A stretch of DNA of 64,000 nucleotides, from assembly GCF_030272615.1 (NCBI RefSeq), contig NC_081411.1, forward strand, positions 838,044,136 through 838,108,135, read 5' to 3'. Positions 35,001-46,804 of the stretch are shown here, piece by piece. Positions within the stretch are counted from its first letter, which is position 1. Each line of letters starts with the position of its first letter. This DNA comes from Cryptomeria japonica. Lineage: Eukaryota > Streptophyta > Pinopsida > Cupressales > Cupressaceae. Below the pieces are notes generated by a model. The model ran no database searches. It worked only from the letters and a program-made list of their open reading frames with translations, and had not been told where the DNA came from. Made by a program: the position numbers and the translations under genes.

Positions 35001-35718
35001 GAGAAGGATTCAAAATCTGAGCAATCATTAACAAGTAATGATTCGACATATTTGCTTCAGCATCTTCTCCCAAAACTTGGCAAAGTGTCCAATACATTCC
35101 TTTAGCCCTTAGGGTGAACATAATTAATGAAAAGGGCTCTTGTGTGTTGGGTCCTACAACTGTTAACCCTCCTATTTTCACAAAAAATTCCTTAAGAGGC
35201 CCATTCTTGAGATGACTCCTCTGTGCACCATAAATTTGGGCTAATGATGTGAAATTTATAGGTTCTAGAAAATTGGTGAGCTCATTAAGCCCAAAAGTTG
35301 TCCTGAACTCTTCAGCATTAATCTCAACAAGGGTTTTCCCATTTACATCCTGAATGCTTCTTGTGACTGGATCATAGTTGAGCACAATTTGGGTCAACAA
35401 ATCTATGTCCATAAATACCCCTGGGACAACTAATTTCTCGACATCTAATTCCCAGATACCTTTTTGTGGGGTAGAAGAATTTCTCATTCCGAATCCAACT
35501 TTAAACAACCCCAACCCAGACAATCCAACCTGTGGGTCTCTCAACCAGTTACCCTTGTCATATAATCCTTCTCCTATCTTTAAACGAGGAGCCTTGGGCA
35601 CTAACTCTTTTGCCTTTGAAGCCTGATTAGTTGACAATGTCAACTGTTCTAAAAAATTATCACAGACACTCCTTTCTGAATAGTTAACTTTGCCAGAAAA
35701 TTCTCTTTTAGGAGCCAT
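32075..35718 (-). pseudogene. LTR-encoded ORF of unknown function (5' LTR copy)
   Basis: This is the second copy of the 1,200-codon region. The N-terminal part is open from 35718 to about 34985. A 1-base insertion near 34983 and another near 33045 shift the frame, otherwise long open stretches continue to the stop at 32075. Stops at about 34545, 33600, 32990 and 32158 are private to this copy; the TAG at 34164-34166 is shared with the other LTR (20658-20660). The shared stop suggests either two ORFs of about 518 and 696 codons or an old stop. It carries the 102-base segment (33631-33732) absent from the 3' copy. The strand is the same as gag-pol. No recognised domain; the middle is basic and disorder-prone. 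Confidence 0.78.
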
Positions 35719-36118
35719 TTTGAAAACGTAAGAAATGAATACCACTCCTAAACAATTCTATGATGAATCAATTATCTTATCTAAAACACTACATAGGAAT
35801 TGCTATACAAGAATACAAGAGAATCTGTTCTTCGCTTGAAGGAATTTGCTCTACAACTGAACTGACTTGCTATGTACCTGAAGAAAAATACTCTACATCT
35901 GCTCTTCTGCAAAATCCTTTAAAAGATATCTTCACCCGATTGATAGGAAATCAAATATTTGTACTTAGGGCCTTAACTACAACATTGATTCCACATGCTT
36001 CGGTCATCCCTTCAAAATTGAATTCATACGAGAATTCATATTTTTCGCTCCAATGGGTCACAACATTCATGCAAGTGTTTCATTTTGCTCTTTCGCAACT
36101 TCGCGGAGCGTAACTATC

Positions 36119-36690
36119 GAGCAGCTTACCCTTGCGAAATAGCATGGGCCATCAGATCATCTCTTAAGTTGATCGGCTTTTAATCATCTGAAAAGGCTCT
36201 CGGGAGAGGTGGGCCCACTGACTCACTGTGAACACCTGGCGTCCAGTCACCTTTGGAGCTGACTTGTCACATTTTCATTGGCTGAGAAAAAACTATGGGG
36301 CCCCAACAAACTTGTAACAGTTGTATCCTCCAGGGCGACCAGCATGATACGTGGACGACTCTCGTGCACTCTCGCTATTTCGTAGGCTATAAAGAATGAG
36401 CATCTTACCCTTGCGAAATAGTGCGGGCCATCCGATCATCTCTTAAGTTGATCGACTTTTAATCATCTGAAAAGGCTCTTGGGAGAGGTGGGCCCACTGA
36501 CTCACTGTGAACACCTAGCATCCAGTCACCTTTGGAGCTGACTTGTCACATTTTCATTGGCCGAGAAAAAACCATGGGGCTCCAGTAAGTTATTGACAGC
36601 TGTACCTGCCAGGTCATCTCCATCTGTGACTTGACTCACCTCTGGGGCCCACCTTTTAGCCTTTAATCTTGACCTGTTGACTGTTGTGAC
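36119..36690. repeat. 279-bp tandem repeats in the 5' LTR (two units)
   Basis: Units start at 36119 and 36398 with GAGCA-x-CTTACCCTTGCGAAATAG and share GGCTCTCGGGAGAGGTGGGC-like text. They correspond to the last two of three units in the other LTR. The copy-number difference accounts for most of the length difference between the LTRs. Confidence 0.88.
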
Positions 36691-37137
36691 TTGTGCCACG
36701 TGTCGCCATTTTACTCGATGTCAACAACCAGTTGGACCATCTATGTGGCATGCCATGTGGTTTTTGCAACTTCTCCTAGCAAAATAACATGAGCCATGGA
36801 TCCATCCACGAGATGCGTACTAGTTACTGGGCCGGACAACTTTAGGAGAAAAACATACGAGGCATAAATTTTTTGATTAATTAAGATAACCGCCTAGGCA
36901 AACAACAAGGGGGGACACTTCCTACGACCCCACGACCCATTACTTAAGTGAATAAAGTAACGAAAGATTAGAAAACAGAGGGTTTAAAAGAAACACAAGA
37001 GGATCTATAATAAAAAACACTTAAACCCTTGAGGTCTAGAACAAAGATGAAGCATTTGAAACTGCACCCTATTCAAAATTCAACAAACCATAGCCAATCA
37101 TGGGAAAAGAAAAGCCCATTTTAAATCAGTGATAACA

Positions 37138-38077
37138 AAATCTATGGGAGAGATTCAATCCAATCCCATGTTGACAAATGTTACCTTGAGAGGGCTTTAG
37201 GGGATGGTAAACAAGCATTAGATGCTAATCAAGCAATCAGGGATAACTTCAAGGAGTGACATCATTGGATAATGTCATTAACTAGGGAGGCATGCTATTA
37301 CCCAAGAGGTAAACTCTTGCGCAACATGGGAAAATTGTTAAAGGGACAACTATCATGGCTAAGGGTTGTGGGCTTGTAAGAAGCATTAAATTCCTTAGAA
37401 GAAATTGGAGGCTAACTTTGCCAAAGAGGAAAACCACTAGTGGTTTATGTAAGAGCCTTACATGTTTGGAAGACTAAACAAGTTAACTTGTTGAAATAGA
37501 TAAAGTCTTAAATGTATTTTGAAGACTTTCTTCCAAATTTGGAGAAGTGACTCCCCCAATTTTAGGGATGGGACATGATTAGGAGAATAGGACATGATTA
37601 GGATAGGATTACAAGGCTTCTAGAAGAATGATTAGGGAATGTAGGATTTTGCAAGTGGGTGAGGGAAGATAGGTAATTTTGGTAAGTTAAATGATTTAAT
37701 TTAACCAAAAAGGGGATGCAACTTGGATTTGTAGGATTTTGCAAGTGGGGGGATTTTTAAATAAATTTTGATTTATTTAAATGCAAAAGGGATTTTAATT
37801 AAATGTGAATTTAATCAAAAAGGGGAAAAGGGGATTCTAATTAAATAAATAAGATTTATTCAATTAAATGGCTAAGGGTACTTAATCAAACCTTAGTTTA
37901 ATTAATACGTTAGGCTAGTGGAAATGGATTTAATCAAATATTTAATTTGATTAATAGGCTAATTAGAAGAATAGGGATATTAATTAAATCTTAATTTAAT
38001 TAATCGAAAGAATTAGGGATATTTAAATGAATAAAATTCACTTAATTCATTGTGCAAGTTTTAGGTGTCTACACTAT
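37138..38077 (-). repeat. TGTAGACACC-type LTR, outer piece
   Basis: Minus strand starts TGTAGACACCTAAAACTTG at 38077 and runs to the insertion point of the giant element at 37138. It is rich in TTTAATTAAT-like runs. No ORF. The related LTR at 58533-59487 has the same first 14 bases and the same AT-rich character but is a different subfamily. Confidence 0.75.
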
Positions 38078-40115
38078 CATAATATAGTCAACAAAGGAGA
38101 TGTCTAAATGAAGACTATTGAGAATTCACAATGATAGAGGTCATGTCCTTGGAGAAATCACAAAAGAGTAATACCGTAAGGCACACATTCACTAAATATC
38201 ACTGTTAAAAAAGAGATTGCAAAATGAAGAAATAAGAGAATATTGAGCAGCAAAAGGAAGACTATGACACTCAAAGACAGTCAAATGGAGTATTAATGAC
38301 GTCAAATATATGATTAAAAGAAAATACCTTTGTCATAAGGTCTAATGAAAAAAACAAATACAGTGAATAGAAAGAACTCTCAAATGAATGGTATAAGACT
38401 GCTACAGGCAGAAGTTGCAGGTCAATGAAGTAGACAGTGATATTTGGCAAATAGATAGATACATGTAGGGTGACACCCTTACATTCTCTAATAATATCAA
38501 TCTTCATATAATCACCAGCATTCATAGTGCAGTAATGATCCATGATGGAGATCATGTAATGCCATTTTGAGGAAATAATAATAGTAATCAAGGTTTTATG
38601 CAATAAGATTACAAAGGCTAGTTATATGTAGCAACCATCAATATCAAACCTCAATCCACTATCAAAATAGTAAGATAAATTCTCAGTGAGTCAAAAAGAA
38701 ATCCATTAAGACTTCATGAGCCCAATACAAGATTTTGTCTTGAATAATAAACCTAGAACCTATGGTGAGTCATCCAAAAGGTTAAGGATAGAGTTTAAGT
38801 GATGAAAGATAGTGACTGTGATTATAATGTAAGGTTGCAACCCATGAAGGAAAATCATAGAGGTATGAAGTAATAATTTTATAGTCCCAAGGAGACCTGT
38901 AGAAGTCCAAAAGGGATAAATGTAGTAGTCATAAACCAAAGAAACATAGCTCATAACTCTTTTCATGCAAGCTAAGATTATGAAAGCCTACAAAGGTTTC
39001 AAAGGAGCTTAGACTTCAATTAGTTACACCAACCCTTTTCATACATTCTTTATTAAAGATTGATGTAAATCTTAAGTGCAGTTTGAAGTTGGGCTAGAAA
39101 AGCAAATGGTGGATTCAAAATCATGCTATAGTTAGAGGTCTAAAAAAGGAGGAATTCGAATTAGTTTTCTAGTTGTTTGCAATAGTTAGGACTCAATTAG
39201 ACTTCCCCATCGATCATACATGAGTCAATATCTCTTTTCCAATAGTCTACCTTCATTTTCACTCAGTTTTGGGTCCCTTTTTGCATGGATTTAGATCAGA
39301 TTCGACCCTAAGAACATATCATGCAAGCTTGATGGAGATTCCAAGGGAAAGACAAGTAGTTCAAGTTCACCATCAATTGAAGAGATGCAGTTCAAATTTT
39401 GGTCTCTTCTCTTAGTAAAATCATGGAGCTCATTTGGCATATATATTTATACCTTCTCTTATTTTCTTCTCAGTTCTTTCTTTTCTTGCATACTTAGTAG
39501 AAAGAAGGGTTGTAGCTCATTTTATATACAAGCATTGTAATGAATTTTTTGATCAATTGATGAATAAAGAATAGTAGATTGTTCTCATTTTCTTGTTTCC
39601 AACATTGTAACATTTATGATTTTGATGAGAATATTGTGATTTATTGTTAAATGCTTTATTGTTGTCTCATAGTGTTTTCTAGGACAAGAAAATTTCATTG
39701 TAGATTCAGGTTGTGTGTTTATTTGTTTTTCAGAAGATTGAATTTTGTGAAAATATTTCCTTCAAACAAAATTCTGGAAACTTTGAATTCTTCACATGAA
39801 ATATTTATGACTTTCTTGATATATGATTTGCAATCAAGTTTTAGCTCTTTAACAACTAATATTTCATTTGGACAACAACTAGTATCAAATCTATTGGTGC
39901 ATCACCTCTGATTAGCAGTAGGATTTCATTATTTAGCAAGTTTCTCTCCCTTTTCTTAGTGAAGTTTGTTTTTCTAGGAGGTTTCACCAGAGAACCAACT
40001 GACTCTAGAGGTTGATTTCCACCATAGGCAACCCACAAGCCTGTAAATCTTCCAATGTTTCATAAGATTCATGAGCTTTCAACTTGAGTATTTAGGTGCA
40101 ATCTTGGTGACAACA
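38078..40115 (+). repeat. Putative right half of a very large gypsy LTR
   Basis: Ends GACAACA, six bases before a primer site, so this is LTR sequence. A TATATATTTATACC motif lies at about 39440, and an AATAAAGAATAG string near 39563 could be a polyadenylation signal. No ORF of interest. The upstream part is joined to 8563-12280 only by inference. Confidence 0.55.
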
Positions 40116-40120
40116 GTTTT

Positions 40121-40138
40121 TGGCATGCCCGGTGGGAC
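40121..40138 (+). promoter_or_regulatory. Primer-binding site of the gypsy gag remnant
   Basis: Reads TGGCATGCCCGGTGGGAC, a form seen in plant gypsy elements of the TAT/Athila side (related to TGGCACGCCCAGTGGGAC). It defines the LTR end. Confidence 0.7.
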
Positions 40139-40283
40139 TGTTGAACTATTTTCAGTTCATAGAAGACCACCTTGGTTGTTATTTTGGTGTGAACAACAGT
40201 AAGTCCAACCTTCAGAGGCAATAAATTTCATACCTAGTGACTCATATTTCTTGGTTTCGAGTAGAACTAGTGAATTGTAGCTT

Positions 40284-41640
40284 ATGAGAAAGATATAAAC
40301 AAGGCAAAGTAAGGAGCATGTTGAACATTATCATCTATCACCACCAAAGAGGAAGAGTAAGGCAACAAAGAAAGAAGAAAATCCAACAAATTCATCAAAT
40401 CAACCAATTCAAGTGTTGCCTATTCCTCCCATTGTTCAGCCTTTAGATACAACTTACAATAATCCTTTGTTTTCAAGCTCTTTAGCTCAAGTACCTTTAA
40501 ACCCACATATTATTCCAATGGCTCAATCAAGAGTTTATCATTTTGTGTCTTTCAATCAAGGCATCCCCTTGAACCTTACACATCATGATGATATTCCTGT
40601 AGTAGCACTAAAAAGCCTACCTTTCTTCATAGGAGAAGAACAAACCACACCATTGAGCATATAAGGGACATAGCTTCATTATGTGGAGTTCATCATATCA
40701 CACAAGAGCATGTTCTAATCAGACTTCTAGTTGCATCATTTAAAGGCAAAACATTTTAGTGGTTCAAAGGGTTACCTGTAAACTCTGTTGCTACCTAGAA
40801 TGAGCTAGATGATAGGTTGAACTCACATTTTGAAGACATAGGTTGAACTCACATTTTGAAGACAAATCTGATCATTTGTCACTATTAGAGAAGCTGAGCA
40901 CCATAAGGAGATCTCCTCAAGAGAAAATGACTGATTTCAACTTTCATATTTAGAAGACTTGGAACAAAATCCTTTTCATGGTAAGGCCTACTCTTGCACA
41001 TGCATTTTTATCTTATCTTAAGGCCCTTACTAGTGACATTTCAGTTATGATTCATTCTATGGATTCAAATACTCTCCCAAATGCATTTGATGTTGCTATT
41101 AGAGAAGAGAACTGTCTAATTCAAGCTAGTAAAATATCTCCTTGGCCTCCCATGCCTATTTTTCTAGAAATGCATCATATTGTACCTCTTTTAGAGCCTC
41201 CTCTAGTTGTTTTCCCACCTTTACCAACACTGAATTATCAAGTTGCAGCCCAAGCAAATATTGTTACACTCCCAAATCAAGAGTTTCAGGAGTTCAAAAA
41301 TGAGATGAAGATCATGTTATAAGGTTTTGGGAACAAAATGACCAATATTGAAAAGAAGGTAGCCCAAAACACTAAGTCTAATCAAGCCCCTTATTAGAAT
41401 AACCAACAAAGGCCTCCTTATCAAGCTGACCCCCAAGGTCAAACAAGGAATTATAATGCAAGGTCAAACCTCCCCTATAATCTAAACACTACTAGAACAT
41501 CTAGGGATATTGTCCCAACTTAGAACAACATGGCATTAGATTATGATTGGTGTGATCCTTGCAACCACTTTTTAGTACATCCTGATTTTTGCTAAAATCA
41601 TACATTTTTTAGAAAATATAATGATTTAAGCTTTAAGAGG
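40284..41640 (+). pseudogene. Gypsy gag remnant
   Basis: A frame from about 40284 has stops soon after the start and then reads VLPIPPIVQPLDTTYNN, LKSLPFFIGEEQTTP, a worn retrotransposon-gag core (KGLPVNSVAT, LSTIRRSPQEKMTDFNFHI), and FLSYLKALTSDISVMIHSMD. A Cys/His cluster (WCDPCNHFLVHPDFC) near 41550 could be the knuckle. Several frameshifts. The downstream pol is not in view because a copia element interrupts at 41942. Confidence 0.75.
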
Positions 41641-41941
41641 TCCCATTTGAAGTAATTAATTGAAGAGAGTTAGATCAAAGGCTCTTAGATCAAAATTTCT
41701 TGGATAGAACCTCTCTACTTCTACATCATACTTGCAATGAAGTCTTCTTTGCATCTATCAAATGCCAATAAAAAACCAATTTTACATTAGCTTTTGGGGG
41801 ATCAAATGAATTCATTTAGAAGTTTTGTTTTTTTAAGTATTTAGCCCTTATTATAAGCTTTCCAAATAGTATAATTTTTAATATATTTAATTTCATTAAT
41901 ATACTTTTATTTTATTTCTTATGAATGTAGGGTGTTCACCA
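41641..41941 (+). other. Gag-downstream tail, no gene
   Basis: About 300 bases, very AT-rich toward the end, without a recognisable domain. It probably continues the gypsy remnant up to the copia insertion point. Confidence 0.5.
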
Positions 41942-43143
41942 TGTTGGCCATTTGGTGGAATTGATTAAGTGTTGCATTGATGTTTTGTCATTGATGCCAA
42001 CACTAGCTATTTGGATGCTTTACTGACACCCTTCTGGTCCTGGTAAGTTGAGTGGTTTATGGTTAATTTGGATCTGGCATGATCTGGTAGGCTCTAGTAT
42101 AGTTTGATGATGGAATTGACTTGTTCATGATACTTATACTCATATTTGGTTAGTTGGTTTTGGTCTGGTGATTGGATGCTATCCATCTTGCTTATAATAT
42201 TGGTTTCTGGTTTCGATGAGGGTTTCACCAACAAAATTTTTGATGGAGATCTTTGATGAGTTGCATAAGTGGTGTTGGTGCAACTTCTAGTGGAGTTTCA
42301 AGATGTTTTTGGTGATCATGTTCGAGACTTGGTGGATGGAGATCATTATTGAAGCGCATGGACCTATACTTGGTCCCGGTTGATCTAGGTTATTGATCGA
42401 CTTTAATGTAATGTGTGGATAGTACCTATTGATGTATTTACATGATGTCTTATGTGTTGGTATTATTTGTTTTATCTAAGGCCGACATGGTTTGTAATTA
42501 TGTAATTGGCTTATTATTTGGTGGTTGATCTGATTGTTTATGGTCGAGAGTTTTGTATAAATAGATGTAAGATCTCATTGTAGATCATCATGGTTAATGT
42601 AAGAGGTCATGGTCAAGGAATGTAATGTGCGAATAATGTAATATCATTCAGGCAGAGGAGTTGGTCAATCATTGGAGATCAAATTGGGTTTATGTAAGAG
42701 CATTTAGTCCTCTAGTATTGAGCATAACCAAAATTGTACTCAGGCATAGGAGATGTTATCTTTTGCAGTTCAACTCTTCTCCAGATTATAGTCTAGATTT
42801 ATATGTAGTTAGTGTGGCTCCTTTTGTGATGAACAATGTGCTCTAGACTATTGGCATTCCTACAAGTGTAGGCCCCTCAATTTTAATTCGCATACTTACT
42901 GCAAGAGTATTATCTAACTGTGGGTAGGCTTCCCACTGTGTTTATTCCCTTTACTGGGTTTTCCACATACAAATCTTGGTGTTATGTGGATGGATTTTAT
43001 TCTATGATTATTGTTTATGCTTAATTGGTTTATCTACTATTCTGGTATTAAATTTTAAATTGCTCATGGTTCCTATAATCTAAGACAACTAATTCATGCC
43101 CCCCCCCTTTTAGTTGTCTTCTAGTTATCTAAACTATCTAACA
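41942..43143 (+). repeat. 5' LTR of copia element
   Basis: 1,202 bases, TGTTGGCCATTTG to ATCTAACA, followed two bases later by the primer site. A TGTATAAATAGATG motif near 42555 is a good TATA box. A C-run then TTTTAGTTGTC near 43100 mirrors the G-run near the inner LTR end of the related minus-strand element. Confidence 0.93.
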
Positions 43144-43145
43144 AT

Positions 43146-43157
43146 TGGTATCAGAGC
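43146..43157 (+). promoter_or_regulatory. Primer-binding site, initiator-Met type
   Basis: Exact TGGTATCAGAGC two bases after the LTR. Confidence 0.95.
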
Positions 43158-43201
43158 TTTGGTCCTCTCTGTAGAAAGCTTAACTGCTTGAGGAAGATCC
43201 T

Positions 43202-44135
43202 ATGGTGACTAACAGTTCAAGTTCATCCAGTTCTTCTGGAGCTATCTTTTGAAGGGATATTCTAAGGCTTGATGGAAAAAATTACACAGTATGGAAGATT
43301 CAAATGGAGATTCATCTGAGATGTCTTGGCAAGGAGATTTGGGAGATCACACAAAATGGTGTCACGCCCTATAATATAGGATCTAGAAATCCTCCTCTAA
43401 TAAACTTGGACAAGGAGAGCTTGAGAATTATTATAGAGCAAGAGAAGCCCTCTTGTGTGCACTTTTTGATCAGCAAATAATGGGATTAACTGACAAATCA
43501 TCAGGAAAGGTTATATGGAATAAGTTGGAGACTCTTAATGAAGGTGACCCTATAGTGAAGATTGCTAAACTTGATGGTTACCGGGTGAGATATGAAAAAT
43601 TGAAGATGGAAGAAGATGAAAGGATAACTACATTCATGGAAAGGGTAAACAAGATTGTTATGAGAATTCAATGTTGTGGTGGAACTCTAAGTGAAGATGA
43701 AATTGTTTCTAAAGTCCTGAGAGCCCTACCACCGGCTTACAAAATGAAGGTTATTGCTATTAATGAATTGAGAACAATGGCAAATACATCTGTCAATAGA
43801 GATACTTTGGTTGGTAAACTATCTACTTTTGAGCTTGAGGAATTTGGACCTTCTGGAGTTGTGAAGATTGAACCTTCTTTTCATGCATCTACATCTACAA
43901 CCGGTAAGCAAGACTGGAAAACTTTATATGCAAAGAAGTTTGAAGATATGAAGAGAGAAGATGATGAGTTTGAGAAACTTGAAGCACTATTTTCTAGAAG
44001 AGTACCCAAAGGACCAGTAGGAAGTAAGTATGAAGGAAAATCACCTTTTAAATGTTTTGCATGTAATGAGATTGGTCATTTTGCATCTAGATGTCCTGAA
44101 AGGAATTTAAGATTTGAAGAAAGAGTTAAAAGATT
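43202..44135 (+). pseudogene. Copia gag, truncated
   Basis: Starts MVTNSSSSSSSSGAIF with a TGA soon after, then LRLDGKNYTVWKIQMEIHLR. A frame change near 43440 leads to the long open part: KLETLNEGDPIVKIAKLDGY, MEEDERITTFMERVNKIVM, LSEDEIVSKVLRALPPAYK. The knuckle CFACNEIGHFASRC (CX2CX4HX4C) is intact at about 44056-44100. Coding stops at 44135 because another LTR begins. No other copia protein is visible downstream. Confidence 0.93.
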
Positions 44136-46782
44136 TGTTGGCACTCATAAAATTTGAGTCAATTTGATAGGCCTATTTTAAATTATGCTCTGCACTTTCA
44201 AATGGCACTTGATGAATCAACTTGAATCACCTAGTTTAAGGGCATAAAAATAGAGCTAGGAATCCTCCCCTCGTGTGCCTGTGAAACATGGGAAGTTAAA
44301 GAAGCTTTTAGCAAATGCAATCGGCCTGTGTAAAGAATTTTTACTTGGGCGCCAAAGAAGGTTTTAAAAGGCTAGAGAAACTTCCAAGTTAATGTCGCTA
44401 GGCATAAACATTTATCCCACATTTGTTATGGGAAGGAAATATTTGTATTTAAATACAAAGCCGCACACTTCTATAGTGTCAAAGCTTAAGGGATTTTGGA
44501 AAAAAGGTGGCTCGTGCCCCAGTGCACCCCACATGCATGCACATCTCAAGGTGTCCAAATTTTGGGACAGGCTAGCGAGAAGAGGCTAAGGGTCATGCAA
44601 ATCGAGAAGATCCAATGGTAGATCCAAGGAAGATCAATGGTGGAGTAAAATTTTGGGACTATCAATGACTATTGTTGTACCGCGATTATGAAGTGCCCAA
44701 AATGAATACCCTCATGATGTGGTGACCAAATGGTGGGACCCAGCAGGTTGGCAATGAAGAAGCTAAAGGGACGAGTAGGTTGGAGGTGATCAAACGATGA
44801 TCGTAGTGATCCAAAGGTGGTTGCTAAGTCGTGATGGGAAACTTCTTGTTGGAGTATCCATCATGACTTGGCAACAAGGCAGGCCCAGATTATGGTGGGT
44901 CCCATGGAGGTGAGGCAATGATCCAATGGTGGATGAAGTGGCCGTCACATGGCATAATAGGTGGTGGTCAGCTAGATGTGTAGACAAATCAGGAAGTGAC
45001 ACGTGGCATAAGGGAGTAGGCTAAAGTGATTAAAGGGTGAGCAAGTCTGAGGAAGATCGATGGCAGTCACTGATCCATAGTCTGAAATAGCTCGATGAAT
45101 AACCATTGCGGCTCAATGAAAAAGAAGTGGAAGGTCTAGCCTAGAGAGATGTGGTAGTTAAGGTGATGTGCAACTGAATCCAAAGGCAAATCAAAGGTTG
45201 ACATGTGGCAGGCTTGATAGAAGGGGTGAGCGGAAAAAATCACTTTGAGACCTTGTGACTTAAACCCAGTCTCCAGCTCACTATCATAAAATGGTAACAC
45301 CAAAAAAACTAGAGACCTCGCGAACAAGAAGATCTGAAGAAGATCCAACTGTGGTCGATAGGTCATGATGGGAAACTGCTTGTTAGACTTACCTTCCAGA
45401 CCCAACGATAAAGGTGAGCTTCATTCCGATGGTGAATCCTGGTCGTGCTGAGGTGGTAAGATAGGGACCCTAGAGCCAATTAGGGGGTACCACATGGCAG
45501 AGCGCAGAAGGAGGATCAAGGCAAAGGTCAAAATTAAATATATAGTCTCGGCTATAGTGCAGAAAATTAAAAGATTTAAATGATTGTTGTGCCTGATTGA
45601 TCTGCAAGAGAAATTAATAACTAACGTGCAGAGAGATTGATGGTTGAGGGGTTATTGTTTACCTGAATATACAAGTATTATATATCATTCGAAATCTCTT
45701 GATCTGATGAGTTTGTTTCTATAGTTAGCTACTACATATGTCAAGTATCTCAAGACAAGTTGCCTTGAGATTTTAGAAACTTTTTGAGTTTGTCAGAGAA
45801 GATTTTTTGTAGGTCAAGTGTGTGAGCAGTTAATGCAAAAAGATTTGGGATAGTGGTCATTGTTAGAGATGAAATCCAAAATTTTTCTCTCTTCCTTCTT
45901 ATTCGAAGGTCTTCTAATTTTTGAAGGGTTTTAGAATTTTTGTGAGCAGAGCTCCATATTTTGTGTTTCTAGCTCTAAGTTTTCCTTCCAGAGTTTGTAT
46001 AGTCTAATGTCTTCTTTCAAGTAATGGAGTATATCTTCTTGTTGTAGGTGTTTCTAGTTGCAGGTTTATATGTATGTAAGGCATGCATAAATTCACACAA
46101 ACTTGTCTCTAGATATATATTTCTTTGTTACAAATTAAATCCTCAAGGAGGCTGGAATTTGTCATCTCAAGAATATTGTTGCGATTGTTTGTGGGTATTC
46201 TTCAAGGAAGAATTTAAACTCTGTAATCAATCATAAATAATGGGATATTTATTTTAGATCTTATGATTTTGTGAATGAGCTGAGTAATGCATTTATGCAA
46301 GGCATTAATGTAGGAATATTTAATGATGAAGATGGATTTGCGGTAGAGGTTTTTCATTTGCAGCTTGATGCATGACTCCATGCCCTTGGATAAGGCACTG
46401 GTCTTGCAGATTCTGGGGATTCTCAAAGATTTTTAATTATTAAATATCCATTTACTTTTATCTTTGTAGTTTAGTTAGTTCCACCTATCTCATGCTTCAA
46501 CTTAGTTGAGATGTCAATGTAAATCTAGCCCATCTACAGTAACCTCCTAGTTGTTTAAGCCTTATGAGATCTATCTGCTATTATTAATTCTATCATATGT
46601 GTGTACCCAATCTGAGTCAATGAATCAAAGGTACACCCACCTAGGTTTTGTAGAGCCTAAAGAGTAGAAGGATTCATATCGGTGTTACGTTGTCCAAGTC
46701 TTGAAGTTCTTCATTGTATGAAGTTGGCTATTTCAAAGATAGATTGCAGGTGAACTTGGTTTGCTCATTTTTTAGAACAACA
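44136..46782 (+). repeat. First LTR of the non-autonomous element
   Basis: 2,647 bases, TGTTGGCACTCAT to GAACAACA. The middle (about 44600-45500) is GC-richer, and two related blocks (GTGATGGGAAACTTCTTGTT near 44832; CATGATGGGAAACTGCTTGT near 45364) suggest an old internal duplication. A possible TATA motif, TATTTGTATTTAAATAC, lies near 44440. No ORF of interest. Confidence 0.9.
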
Positions 46783-46786
46783 AAAA

Positions 46787-46804
46787 TGGGGACTCCATTG
46801 GAGA
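46787..46804 (+). promoter_or_regulatory. Primer-binding site, first copy
   Basis: Reads TGGGGACTCCATTGGAGA, four bases after the LTR. The second copy at 59520 and the giant element's site at 31115-31132 differ from it at a few positions only. Confidence 0.8.

Larger units (their letters stand above)
17737..37137 (-). mobile_element. 19.4-kb Ogre/TAT-like gypsy element with LTR-encoded ORFs
   Basis: The LTRs (17737-23958 and 31137-37137) share TGTTATCACTGATTT at one end and CTTCAAAATC..GACA at the other. By eye they differ at roughly 5% of positions over the first 200 bases compared. An 18-base primer site adjoins the 5' LTR. The internal region (23959-31136) encodes, in one frame, a hydrophobic leader, gag, protease, an RNase H, reverse transcriptase, a worn RNase H and integrase. 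The sequence AAATCTAT flanks both outer ends (17729-17736, 37138-37145). Size, primer type and protein similarity place it near the TAT/Ogre branch. Lineage is from motif recognition, not a tree. Confidence 0.92.
31137..37137 (-). repeat. 5' LTR (6.0 kb) of the giant element
   Basis: Minus-strand start TGTTATCACTG at 37137, end at 31137 beside the primer site. It carries the same ORF region (35718-32075) and two tandem units as the other copy carries three. LTRs of this size are rare; known large plant examples include Ogre. Confidence 0.93.
41942..44135 (+). mobile_element. 5' end of a Ty1/copia element, cut by a later insertion
   Basis: LTR, primer site and gag are present; the rest would lie beyond the insertion at 44136 and is not in this window. 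Gag shows high similarity to the copia element at 12462-17282. The preceding five bases are CACCA (41937-41941), which would be one half of its target duplication. Confidence 0.9.

Noticed and set aside
44600-45500. GC-richer block as a possible host gene or CpG island
   Set aside because: It repeats in the second LTR copy (49590-50480), so it is LTR sequence, and shows no protein similarity.
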